Assembly: GCA_014706295.1 (NCBI GenBank)
Contig: JACSVZ010000004.1
Location: forward strand, 93,231,423 to 93,295,422
Length of the DNA: 64,000 nucleotides
DNA from: Lycocorax pyrrhopterus obiensis
Taxonomy: Eukaryota; Chordata; Aves; Passeriformes; Paradisaeidae
Reading direction: 5' to 3'
The translations under genes were made by a program, and so were the position numbers. A model generated the notes under the pieces. It worked only from the letters and a program-made list of their open reading frames with translations, searched no databases and had not been told where the DNA came from. Numbering within the stretch: position 1 is the stretch's first letter; the number at the start of each line of letters is the position of its first letter. Of the stretch, positions 27,101 to 38,113 are shown piece by piece.

Positions 27101-28165
27101 CTCATGGAAATAATTTTGCAGGGATTTTACACCTGAATAACTTGGAAAGTTTATGTTTTTAAATTTTTGTTTTTATTTTGCATTTGATCTTTGAATGAGT
27201 AACTCAGACTGTTAGTAAGACCACGTTTGAGAGGTAACAATATTTTCTGTATCTGTGAGATCAACACATGTGGTCAAATACCTTTTCATATCGGTCACCA
27301 ATTTCCTTTTTGTTTAACATAAAATTTCTGGAAGGCCAGAGGGGAGAGAAAAGCCAATTGTCTTGTAAGTAAATGCAAAATACTTTTAGAGGACAGAGGG
27401 AATTAATTGCCTACCCCATGTGGCAGTCAGGTTATCTCCGGAAGGATGATATTTCATAGATTGACAAGAAATGAAAATAAGATCTGTTGTAAAATTATCT
27501 ACCCATTACTCTTACTGGTTCTTTGCCAGCCTAACTCTTTCAACAAAAGTGGTCTAATACATTCAGAAATATTTTAAAATTCAATTTTCTTCTGCACCTC
27601 TTTGCTATCTCTTAGTGTTTGGTTATTTTAACCTTGGCTCACATCAGTGGTTGAGGGTCTTCCATCTATTCTGCGAATCTTCTATTCACAACATTCCAAG
27701 AGAAAAAATTATTTCCATTTTATAGATCAGACAACAAAATACATTGAGAAGACTACAGGGGCAAAGGAGTTAGGTGCCCTATCACTCCTGGAAAGTCATA
27801 GACCAAAGTTGGGCATTAGGCTCCTAAACAATGCATGGAAAGAGCCTGGGATGCAACGTTGGGGTTTGCTGGGCCCGTGTCCTAGTCAGGAGTCACTTCA
27901 AGCTAGCTGATGCTGCAGAGTTTTGGTAAGCCCCAATGAAGGAATGTTATTCTTTCTCTCTCTGACTGCATGTCATGGTTCCTTTACCTCCTCCTGGAGT
28001 AAAATCAGCCTTTACTCAAAAATTTGCTTGGAGGACAGTTGTACAGCAGCTCCTGCCTCCCTTAATCCAGTGTCTGTTGTGGTGACTCCAAGTGGTTCCC
28101 TCTAACCGGGACACCATAGCAAGTCGTCTGCCAGGCCTCCGGGCGGCCAGTGGTCAGCGCGACAA
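15158..28165. other. Long intergenic stretch without recognised genes
   Basis: Thirteen kilobases of mostly AT-rich sequence. Low-complexity spots include a purine tract at 17466..17515 (long A run), an A13 run at 20473 and a pyrimidine tract at 21855..21907 that could adopt triplex DNA. Open frames of up to 116 codons (23174..23524) show no domain or coding signature. Splice-bounded exons with unusual composition could be missed by eye. Confidence 0.5.
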
Positions 28166-28225
28166 GTGTCAGTGGCTAAAGCACTCCGCTCACCTGTGAG
28201 AACATGGTTTCAGTTCCTTTCTCTA
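28166..28225 (+). repeat. tRNA-derived SINE-like remnant
   Basis: 'gtgtcagtggctaaagcac' resembles the D-arm/A-box of tRNA-derived SINEs and 'ggtttcagttcc' at 28206..28217 resembles a B-box, about 35 bases apart as in a tRNA. The acceptor stem does not close, so this is not a functional tRNA. A GC-rich patch precedes it (28110..28165). The SINE family was not identified. Confidence 0.4.
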
Positions 28226-29300
28226 ATTGCTAGGAACTTGCAACTCCCAGGTGAATAATTTTGCTACGAGATTGCATACTGTGGTGATATATGATGTTCG
28301 TAACACTGTCTGTTGAAACTGCAACATTTTGCCGAAATACATAAGGAAATAGTAAGCATGAGCGTGGCTGGTTAGGTGCCATGGTGGTTAGGTGGCTGGG
28401 AAGAAAAGCTATGAACTATTTTCTGCTCCTCTGAATATTTAATACATGAGACCTTAACATTCATTGAATTCAGATAATATTTACTTAAGCCATTAGTCAA
28501 TATTTTCCTCATTAAGAATGGCAGGATTTGACCCATTCCACAATCAATCCAGTGGCACCAGGTAAATAACATAGTTTTTAACTCACATTTTTCATACAGA
28601 AGGTTTCCTTAAGCAAATGGAATGAAATTTACAGATGCAGCACACATAATATTTGGATGTAATATTAGCTCCATCAGGAAGAAAAAATCCTGAAAGTTAA
28701 CAAAAATTGATTGATGCGCCCTGACTGGAAGTGTCTGTAATTTTTTGCATGATAGCAATATGGAATGTGTTAACTCCATGAACACCAGTCTCCTTTACAA
28801 CTGCTGTTGCTATTCTTACCACATTATCAACCTCACACATGTTTACCTCAGGGATATTTAGCCAGCCATAATTGACTTTTGCACAAAAAGAAAGCTGCAG
28901 GCAAGGTTTAATCCTTTTGGACTTGCCTTCTCAGTAAAATAAACAAGTATCTAAGAGAATTGTAACTAGATCGAGTATAGAATCAGAGCATGGGGTGAAC
29001 CTGTTCAGTCTTTTTCAATTTTATAATTCTTAACATTTTCACAATTAAGATATCTGGAAATTAACAACATCTTTGCATGTAAGGTGTTACAAATAAACAG
29101 AGAATTCAGCATCTCCACTTCCAATAACAGCATTTCTCTAATCGTTTTTTAACCACGTTGGATTCCTTCATGGAGGCGGAGTTTAAAAAAGCCTGTTGTA
29201 CTAATGTCAGACTAAACTTCAGCTGATAAGGTAAATGCCAGGTAGCAGTGATTGCACATAAACTCTAGGTGAGATTAATCTTGCTTAATATGGTAGGTGG
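28226..29300. other. Intergenic, no feature seen
   Basis: No gene or repeat recognised between the tRNA-like remnant and the LTR that follows. Confidence 0.5.
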
Positions 29301-29885
29301 TGTCATGGTTTAACCCCAGCTGTTGGCTCAGCCCCACACAGCTGCTCGCTCCCCACCCAGGAGGACGGGGGAGAGACTCAGAAAGGTAAAAGTGAGAAAA
29401 AGCATGAGTTGAGATAAAGAGAGTTCAGTAGGTAAAGAAAAGCTGTGCATGAAAGCAAAGAAAAGCGAGAAATTAATTCATAACTTCCCATGGGCTGGCA
29501 GGTGTTCAGCCTAGAAAGCAGGGCCCCATCCCACATAACACTGACTTGGGAAGACAAATTCCATCACTCTGAGTGTCCTCCCCTTTCTTCTCCTTCCCCC
29601 AGCTCTATATGCTGAACATGGCACTGTATGGTATGGGATATTTCTTGGGTCAGTTGGGATCATCTGTCTCAGCTGTGTCCCCTCCCAACCCCCTGTGCAC
29701 CCCCAGCCCCCTCTCTGGTGGGGCGGGGTGAGAAGCAGAGAAGCTCCAGAGTCTGTGTAGGTGCTGCTTGTCAGTAACAAAATCATCCCTGAATTATCAA
29801 CTCTGTTATAGTCACAAACCAAAAACACAGCCACATACCAGGTACTATGAAGAAAACTAACTCTGCCCAAGTCAAAACCAGCACA
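29301..29885 (-). mobile_element. Solo LTR, avian ERVL-type family
   Basis: On the minus strand it runs TGTGCTGGTTTTGAC ... GGGGTTAAACCATGACA, which I recognise as a common avian LTR family. RC of 'cagctctatatgctg' near 29610 gives the TATA box, and 'tggtgggg' and 'cccatgggctggcaggtgttcag' blocks match the family. The flanks GGTGG (29296..29300) and GGTGA (29886..29890) look like a 5-bp target duplication with one change. No internal retroviral sequence adjoins, so recombination between LTRs probably removed it. The 119-codon frame at 29511..29870 lies in the LTR and is incidental. Confidence 0.88.
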
Positions 29886-31252
29886 GGTGAGTAAGACTGG
29901 TGTTCAGTAGATCCTTTAACCTGGTGCTACCTGGGAAAGAAAGCAGGCCTGCACTGCTTTTACTCACATGCTGTACTCCCAGTCCTGCACAGATTTGTCT
30001 CTTATGCTGATATCAACATTTGTACAAATATATGGTAAGTTGTTCAGGGAGCTGATCTGGCTGAAAACCAGCCATTTTCACACAAGTTTAGTTTTAGCTC
30101 AGATCCACTCACCACATGGTGCATCTGACACTTTGTGATGAACACATGAGGAGGGGGGAAGACTCCAATACTGTTTCTTCTGACAGCAGGGCCAGCTTAA
30201 ACTGATAATTCATCTTTGTCTTCAAATAGTTGGAAAGAAGCATATTCTAGAGTTGCATCTTTTCTTTGCTGAAAACAAAAGAAGCTCGGAAAACTAGCTT
30301 GAGCTTAAATTTCTAATTGCAGACAGCTGAAGTGAGAGAGATCTCATCCATGAGCAAAGCAGTCCTTACTATGATAAAAATTCAAAACAAAGTATTATTT
30401 TAGGGTTTTAACTCCCTACGTCAGGTCAACCATCTCAAGTGTAGGTAAAAGCAATCAGTGCTAGGCTATGCAATAGATGAGAAGGTAGGACACTTGGAAT
30501 AAAATTGTTGCTTCATAAAATAAGCAGCAAACTTCTTGTTGATGTAGAGCACATAAGAATTTTATCCTACAGTCTATATTTTAGTCTGTTTTTATTCATT
30601 GCTTAGCTCTTAACAAATCAATTAATATATTCCTCCTTTCTCTATCTGTAAAATGGTCATTGATGGGACTGTATTTGTAAAATGCTTTCTAGTAATATGT
30701 ATGAAGGAATTATTTAAGAGTTAAATACATTATTGTCTACTGACAAGTCATCTGCTCTACTAGCAGAGCAATTACAGAAAATGTTCTATATATTTATATG
30801 CAGACGAATCTAGATTTAAGTGAAAAGATTGAAGGGGGAAAAATGAGTGATTTCCTTAATTTATTCTTTCATATATGAAATTTTGTATAAAAGCTTTTGT
30901 AAACTGTTCTCTGACCTATATCACAAATAATATTCCCTGCAGGAAAAAGAAAAAAACCAAGCTGCTTAACTTTTAACTTTCAACTTCCATCACTAGTCAA
31001 GTAACTGTGGTCCAACTAAATGTGTATGTGGAATGTGTATTTGGAAACAAGAAGCAGGTTTTAACCAGAGAATGATATTCTACACTCAAAGTGATAGAAA
31101 GTTTGATTTTCTAAATATAGCAATTTGGGGAGTTCCTAGCAGATCCAATAATTTTAAGCATGCGTGTGTGTGTAGGGGAGGTGTTGTAATGAGTCAGGCA
31201 TGATATTACTGTTTTAATCAAAAATCAGCAATCATGGTATGAAAGCCTATAA
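29886..31252. other. Intergenic, possible old MIR-like core
   Basis: No gene. The words 'cctttctctatctgtaaaatgg' at 30637..30660 and 'gtaaaatgctttctag' just after resemble the core of ancient amniote MIR SINEs, but the match is short. Confidence 0.3.
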
Positions 31253-31350
31253 ATATATTATAGATATCTATAGATATAGATACCTTTATATAGATATATA
31301 TACACATATAGATATATCTATAGATAGATAGATAGATGTAGATAGATAGA
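31253..31350. repeat. GATA / AT microsatellite
   Basis: Irregular runs of TAGATA and TATA, with a purer (GATA)n block at 31322..31348. The motif 'aagcctata' occurs just before (31241) and just after (31358) it. The AT-rich, partly self-complementary sequence may form hairpins. Confidence 0.85.
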
Positions 31351-32080
31351 GATATTTAAAGCCTATAGATACTTCAGCCTTTTCCTATTTTCTTGTTTTT
31401 CCCTGAAAATCTATGAAGATATCATTGAGTAAAAGATCTTTGAACTGGGTGCCTTAAAGTATTACTGTAGTTTTGCAGAATGTAGCACAACTTTGCTTTA
31501 TTGTTAGTACATTACACTTACAGTGTTAGAGCAACCAAGTAGTATTGGGAGAGGGGGCAAAATGCCAGTCTCATGAGAAGTCCCTGACAGGACTCTGCCT
31601 TCCTTCAAGGAATTCAAACATGACTCAAAAGATGACAGGAAAGGGTAACAAACATTTGAATACTAAAGGCTGGAGATGACTGAAACTAAGAGGGAAGCAA
31701 AAAGAAGAGCAATAACAACTGCACTGTGGTTCAGAAATAGAAATCTTTTCTAAAGGATGTAGTGAAGTATGAGAAATCCAGGAAGTCAGGTTGTAGAAAA
31801 AGAGGTCAAAAACCAGTATCATGTGAGTATAGAAATCTGTAAGAATGTCAGCTTTAATAAAATGTACACCTTCAATACATACAATACAGTTACAGCTGAA
31901 AGCTCAAAAAAGTGGAAAGCTGAGTCTGGTTACATGTTAGAAGAAAGTTCAAGTTGTTCTTACTGATTGTATTCTGTAGTGACGACAATAACAATAACAA
32001 TATTTGATGAATAAAAATAGGAGTATTCTCATGAAATGTATATCCGCACACATCTTAATTTCTTTTATCAAAGTAAATAG
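31351..32080. other. Intergenic, no feature seen
   Basis: No gene or repeat recognised between the microsatellite and the CR1 fragment. Confidence 0.5.
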
Positions 32081-32240
32081 AGGATCATAAAATGGTTAAG
32101 GTTGGAAGGGACCTGTGGTGGTGGTGGTTCAACCCTCCATTCATGAAGGGACATCTAGAGCTCTTTGCCCTTGACCAAGTTTAGACAGCTTTTGAGTATC
32201 TCTGAGGCCGGAACAGGCAATTTAATACCACAACTCCAGA
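32081..32240 (-). mobile_element. CR1 LINE fragment, reverse orientation
   Basis: 'aggatcataaaatggttaagg' then 'ttggaagggacctgtgg' is the reverse complement of the CR1 3' end. It continues with diverged blocks ('gacatctagagctctttg', 'ttttgagtatctctgag') typical of the adjoining CR1 untranslated region. The inner limit is uncertain. Confidence 0.7.
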
Positions 32241-33003
32241 ACTGTCTCTACAGATGCTTTTGATTGTCATTCCATAGAAGGATGAGAAAGACTTCTGAAA
32301 TTTCCTCAAAATCCTCTTAAAAACCTTAGAAAAATCTGGTGTATATTAAACCACTATGTTAAATGGTGTTGGGACAGGTTCTTTCATTAAGGGTGCAGCA
32401 ACCTGTCCTGCAGACTGTGAGTCTGAGAATAGAATGCTGTAGGACATATGTAAGAAATGTGAATATATCTCAGTTTAAGCTCCTGTATAAAAATTAGACT
32501 AGGTATATCAAAACTAAAGAGATTGAAAGCACAAGTTGAACCTGCATGGAAACAAATACATCATAGAAAATATAAAGAGCTAAATATACTGCATTAAAGA
32601 TAAAGATTGATTATTATTCCTCATCAATTTTTAATACATCAAGATTTTTCTCATATACTTATGTAGTTGCAGACAACTGGAAATAATTTTTGCTCAAATC
32701 ATTAAAACATGGATTACTCCTATTTTGGAGTATTACATGCCATCACCAGTCTAAAATCCTAAAGAGGTGGTCACCTCTTTTATTACAGTGTTTCTAAAGC
32801 CACCCAGAGTACTTGCAAAGCTGAAATTTTATTTTCGTGTATATGAAAAGATAACAATCTTTTCACTGTATTTTAAATCACATGTGAAGTTGAATTACAT
32901 TTTAAGGATTGTCACTTATGCATTGGTTGTATGATTTGTCATTCACTGGACTCCTCTTATTAAGGAATAAAAAGGCAGGAAGCAGCAATTTAACTCAGTA
33001 ACA
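32241..33003. other. Intergenic, no feature seen
   Basis: Possibly more of the diverged CR1 at the left side, otherwise nothing recognised. The last five bases (32999..33003) are the left copy of a 5-bp duplication. Confidence 0.45.
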
Positions 33004-33663
33004 TGTTATGCCCTGGTCTCTCGGCAGGTTTAGGGGAAGGTTATTTGATTTACTCTGGGCAGTGCGCAGGAGAAACAAGAAAATTCGCAGGACGCTCAAT
33101 AACAAGCTTTTACTTGCAAACTTTAGAATATTAAGGTACAATATGGTACTCTGCAAATTTTAAAATGTAGCCATTCTGGTTAGAAATGCAACAACATAAA
33201 AGCATGAAAATAACACTTAAGAAAATGTATAATGAAAAAGAAAGAGAGAAGTATAACAGTAGAAATATATACAGTCTCCACCCTTGGATCCACAAATAAG
33301 ACTTGATTGTTGCAATTTTGATGTTGTTGGTCGAAGTGATAGTCACAGTTTTGATCTGTTGGGGTGGTGGAAACCCATGAAATACAAAGCCTGGTGGGTT
33401 AATATTATGCTCAGGCTCAGTGGGATTGCCCAGGTACCTCTCCTGGGGTGAGGAGTTTTACACTGGTTAATGTAATACTGTGGATCGTGGGACATCCTGG
33501 GAGTCTTCAGCACATTCTAAGACATGACAGCTGCCTCTTAGGTGACAGCGTAGCGTGGTTGTGTCAGTTATGGCCCCTCAGAAGGCATGAACACCTTCAG
33601 GCTTATGTCCTGGTACTTGCCCTGAGGGGAGTTTTCACAGCTAAGCCACTTGTGTAAGGATAC
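33004..33663 (-). mobile_element. Probable solo LTR with 5-bp target duplication
   Basis: The segment starts TGTTATGCCC and is flanked by TAACA on both sides (32999..33003 and 33664..33668), a perfect 5-bp direct repeat. On the minus strand the left end reads ...GGGCATAACA, the usual CA ending, while the other end reads GTATCC, so one terminal dinucleotide seems mutated or lost. The length (660 bp) suits an LTR, and the GC-rich block at 33400..33640 differs from the flanks. The family is not recognised, and orientation rests only on a U5-like stretch near 33100. Confidence 0.5.
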
Positions 33664-36600
33664 TAACATGATGAAAAGCACTATCCCACCTCACAGAAGC
33701 TGCCCCTTTGTTTGAGAACTATTCTACAGTGAGTAGGTCAGCAAATTAGGGCCATTTTCAATGTAAATTTCTAAATAACATCAGAAATGCATGCAAGTTT
33801 TAGCACACATTGGTGAGATGTAACAGAGTTGAGTACATATTTTACTCATCCTCCAGTGGAGTAATCCAGAACAGAACAGAATCTAGAACATCCTCTGGAG
33901 CAATCTACAAGCAATCTTCTTCAATACTCTACTAAAGTCAGTCTGCTGCAATGCCTGTCAGTCTGTTAATAGCACTGAGACTGAGGACAGCATGGCAGCC
34001 AGTTGTTTCATTTCTTAAGGAAATATACTTTTTAATGAACAAATATATGAGAAAGTTACGCTTTCTTCCCTCTCCAAACCTTCCCACTTCAGTTATAACA
34101 TTTATATTTTGATCTCACGGAGCCTATTTTCCATGTAGGTTGTAAAACATCCATTGGGAACTATTCAATGTATGAATAAATAATCAATTCTCTGTATGCT
34201 ATAATGTGTGTCTGTTAATGGCACTACAAATATATTGATCTCAACCATCTACTTATCAACATGGTTGTCTATATCAACACATGTAAAAAATTGCAGTGGA
34301 CAATGGCTGGCAAACCACTCAGGACAGCAAGGAGAAACTTGCCTTGAAAGATTGCACCGGAATTTGTATAACTAAAGTTTCACAAAGAGAGAAATCTCCT
34401 GTCTCTGCTTCTCTTTTAATTTTCTGCCATATAGCATGATCAAGAGGTTATGCATCTGAATCCCAGTTTTCCCGTATGCTAGCCGGAGGTTATCCATTTG
34501 TTTGTGGAGTGGCTGCTGGCTTTCCCATCCTCATGTCCTTTACTCTACTTCCAGCTGCCCTGAATAGTGATCAATAAGTTACCAGTCTGTGCTGCAATCA
34601 GTTTCCTAACTCATTTCTGCTCCCACAAAAAAATATCTTTTTCTTATTCTTTTTAAATTTTTTATTACTCAGATCAATACAATCAGAGTTCTGCGTCTGT
34701 CTCGCCTGCACTCAGCAGAGCCAGCCAATGTGGGCACCAGCCGGTTTCTCAGTAATGTCCATGCTAAGAGAGCGATTTTTTTCCCCCACACCAAGTTCCT
34801 CCTAATGACTTCCTCTGAGGTGCCAGGGGTGGCCTTGCTTCCCTTCACCACAACTCGCTGTCTCTGTCCTGCCATGTCCGCTTTATTAAATGACGCCTTC
34901 CAATTTTAGGCCCATTTTTTCCCCACAAGTAGTGAATGCTCTGTTAATCTTTAGGAATGGTCCTCCCAAGAAGGCTGTAACTTCTATTTTAAGGAAGATT
35001 ACAGTCTGGGTGAATGAATTTTATGACCGCAGTTAGTACTATTTCTAATCTGCCTTTGTTATCTAAGGTTTGGTAGAAGGTCACAGAAGTTTAAATTCTG
35101 GACTACCTTGCCAGAAATCATCTGCCTGAAGAGTTTTAAACTTCCCATCCTTTTACAGATCTGACCCTGCATTACTCTGCATGTATTCTGGGTTTACAGA
35201 AGCCCTCATATCCATAGCAGAATTTTCTGTTAATATTTCAAATACTCATCAGACTTGATATAGTTGCTTCATCTTCACATGATTAGAAAAGCTACATTTT
35301 TCGTAATTCCCATACAAGACTCTGACTAACACACGACAACAACTGAGAAATATAATTCCAGAAATTCAACCCAAAATATACGATGCTTTTATTAGAGAAA
35401 TTTCATAATTATAAAACCAACTGAAAAGAATATATGGTGCTACTACTCAAAATATTCTGGAACAAAATCCTCTTCTCCTAATCCTCTCTTCCAAAGAATC
35501 CTAATATTAAGCTTGCAAAAAAACTCCAAATTCTTCAAGTGTTAAAGGCATGTCCCAACAAACAGTAAACAAATCATCACCGATAAAATAGATTTCATTT
35601 ATGTTAAAGGACTGTCAAGATTACTTCCACTGACATGAAAGCCAGATTCAGAAATTAGATCAGGAATAAAGTATTGTTTTCCCTGGAAAAAGTGTGCATT
35701 TTCAGTCTACACTGAGGAAAGAAGGAAGTAAAGTGAAAATATCTACAAATTAAAAGGCAATTTATTTGAAACAATGATTTTAGATTTGTAGAATCACCAC
35801 AGTTTCTTAAAATTGGAGTCTCAGCACCAGTTTATTCAATGAATTATGATTTCTTTGTTTTATAGTACATTTAAAATCACTTAATCTAACAAATTCATAA
35901 AAATACTATTTTTAAAAAATTTGGTGTTAATATGCCAATAACATTTCAAATATATTCTGTAAGTTTTTATTTGCTGTATTTGCAGATTAAACATAAGGCT
36001 ATAAAAAGTAAATAGCTCATTTAATGTTCAACTTTTCTTGTTTAAACTTGATGAGATTTGAATTATATTGTAAGGAAACTCATTGGAAACCCTGCAATTT
36101 CCTAAAAAAAATCAGTTCAATTCAATGTCTAATAAAAAGCAGAGCACTATTTCAAATTTAGGAGATAAAATGTACTGGGCATCTGAATCGAATCCAGTAT
36201 TTACATGATTAAAATGGATACCCTGAAAAAACAAGTAATAATTTACGTATATAACTTTAGGTACCAAAGTTTGAAAAATTACCTAAAAATCTGCGTAAAA
36301 GTATGAAAAATCTTCAATCAGTATGCATAAACTGTGGCTGCCTCTGATAGGTGACTGTGATAAAATAAAGGCACCAGGTCAGGAAAGTATTTTTGCCCTG
36401 AGGTGCTCACTACCAAACTGAAAGCCCAGGGGATAGTCTGAGGACCAGGAAGACAATTTTTTTCCATGTCAAGTGCAATTATACTGTACAGGTATTCCCA
36501 TATACATTGATCTAAGATTATGATTTTGAGATGAAAAGGGACAGTTACCTCCAGAGTAGGACAAGATCATTGTTTATTGCATGTCATGGTGAGCACAGGT

Positions 36601-37541
36601 AAACACAATTCAAAAAATTACTTTTCCAAAATCAACTAAAATCAATCTTTGAAATGATGTCACAGGAAAAAAAATTCTCATGAACAACTTGACAAAATTT
36701 CCTTTGAGATTTATTTAATGAAAAGCAGCAACTATACCTTGCTTCACGAAAGTGTATGTCACCATGCAGGAGAAACCCACATCTAATTACTCACCAGAAA
36801 ATGGCCTCTCTGACATGAAACAGGGAAAATTGTTTCATAAATCAATTTTGCGCTAACCTTCTAAACAAAAACGCACCACACGTTTGAGATGCAATTACTT
36901 TGCCTTGTACATCACAGAATAAGGTGACTTGCTATTCAATGGAAGGAGAGGTGAGAGTTGCTCTCTGTTCCCTGCACGTACATAACAATCTATTATCAGA
37001 GAAATTATAAACATTCACAACAAATACATGGACCTTGACTCTCATGCACAGGCTCATCTTAAACCCCTCCATGCAGCATTTCTTCACACCAGGGCCAGTG
37101 ACAAGCTCAGCACCATCCCACAGCAGCAACTGCTGTCTGTGCTGGCTTATCTGCCTCCCACTGAGCACACCACATAAATATTTAGATCCAGCCCTTTCTG
37201 TTGTGTATATGGTTAATGGGCACTTGCCTCTGCTTTCCAGAAGCTTCTGGAATAAGAAGTACTTAAGTCAGAAGCCCTAATTTTTTAATATTTTAGTATT
37301 ATTTTTATTACATTATCTTCTTCAAACAAGAAAATAATCCTTAGGACAAATTAGTGCATGCTTCTAAAGAAAGAATGATGCAAACACTACTATTTATACT
37401 GTCTTAATACTGCTGCACTATTTGTCCCACTTCCTAAAACTGTGTTAGAGAGTTTACAATGAGGTACATAACTGAAAATATCTTGCCTGGATTTCAGGGA
37501 GCAGCATGAAAAGACAGACAGAGATGGGAGGTGGTGTCAAG
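33664..37541. other. Intergenic, no gene seen
   Basis: Very AT-rich, especially 35,300..36,700. A 68-codon frame at 34669..34875 (minus) has arginine-rich content but no recognisable domain, and I do not call it a gene. Confidence 0.5.
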
Positions 37542-38113
37542 CTGGTTTTGGTTGCGAGAGAGTTAATTTTCTTCATAGTAGCTATTAAGAGTCTGTGTTT
37601 TGTATTTGTGACCTAAACAGTGTTGATAATAGAGATTTTTTAGATATTGCTGAGCAGTGCTCACAGAGAGTCAGGACCTTTCTGCTCCTCACCCCACCAC
37701 ACCAGCAAGGGTGCTGAGGGTGCACAAGGAGTTGGGAGGGAACCCAGCCCTGACAGCTGACCCCAACTGACCCAAGGAATATCCCTCACCATACAGAGTC
37801 ATGCTCAGCACATAAAGGTGGGGGAAGTAGGAGGAAAGTGAGGGGAACATTTGGACTGATAGTGTTTGTCTACTCAAGTCTCCATTATGCATGATGGAAA
37901 CCTGCTTTCCTGGGGTAGTTGAACACCTGCCTGTAGGAAATGGTGAATTAATTCCCTTGTTTTGCTTTGCTTGTGAGTGTCTTTTGCTTTACCTATTGAA
38001 CTGTCTTTAGCTCAACCCATGAGTTTTCTCACTTTTACCTTTATGATTCTCTCACTCCATCCCATCGGACAAGTGACTGAGTGGCTGTGTGGGCCTGGGG
38101 CTAAATCCTGACA
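37542..38113 (+). mobile_element. Solo LTR, same ERVL-type family, plus orientation
   Basis: It reads 'ctggttttggttgcgagag', 'gttaattttcttcatagtag', 'gctgaccccaactgacc', 'gctcagcacataaaggtgg' (TATA-like CATAAA), 'aacacctgcctgtagg' and ends 'ggctaaatcctgaca'. Block for block this is the reverse complement of the LTR at 29301..29885. The leading TGTG looks eroded. CAAG occurs immediately on both sides and may be a remnant of the target duplication. Confidence 0.85.

Noticed and set aside
28166..28225. Functional tRNA gene
   Set aside because: A- and B-box-like words are present but the acceptor and anticodon stems do not fold.
29511..29870. 119-codon frame, minus strand
   Set aside because: Entirely within a recognised solo LTR.
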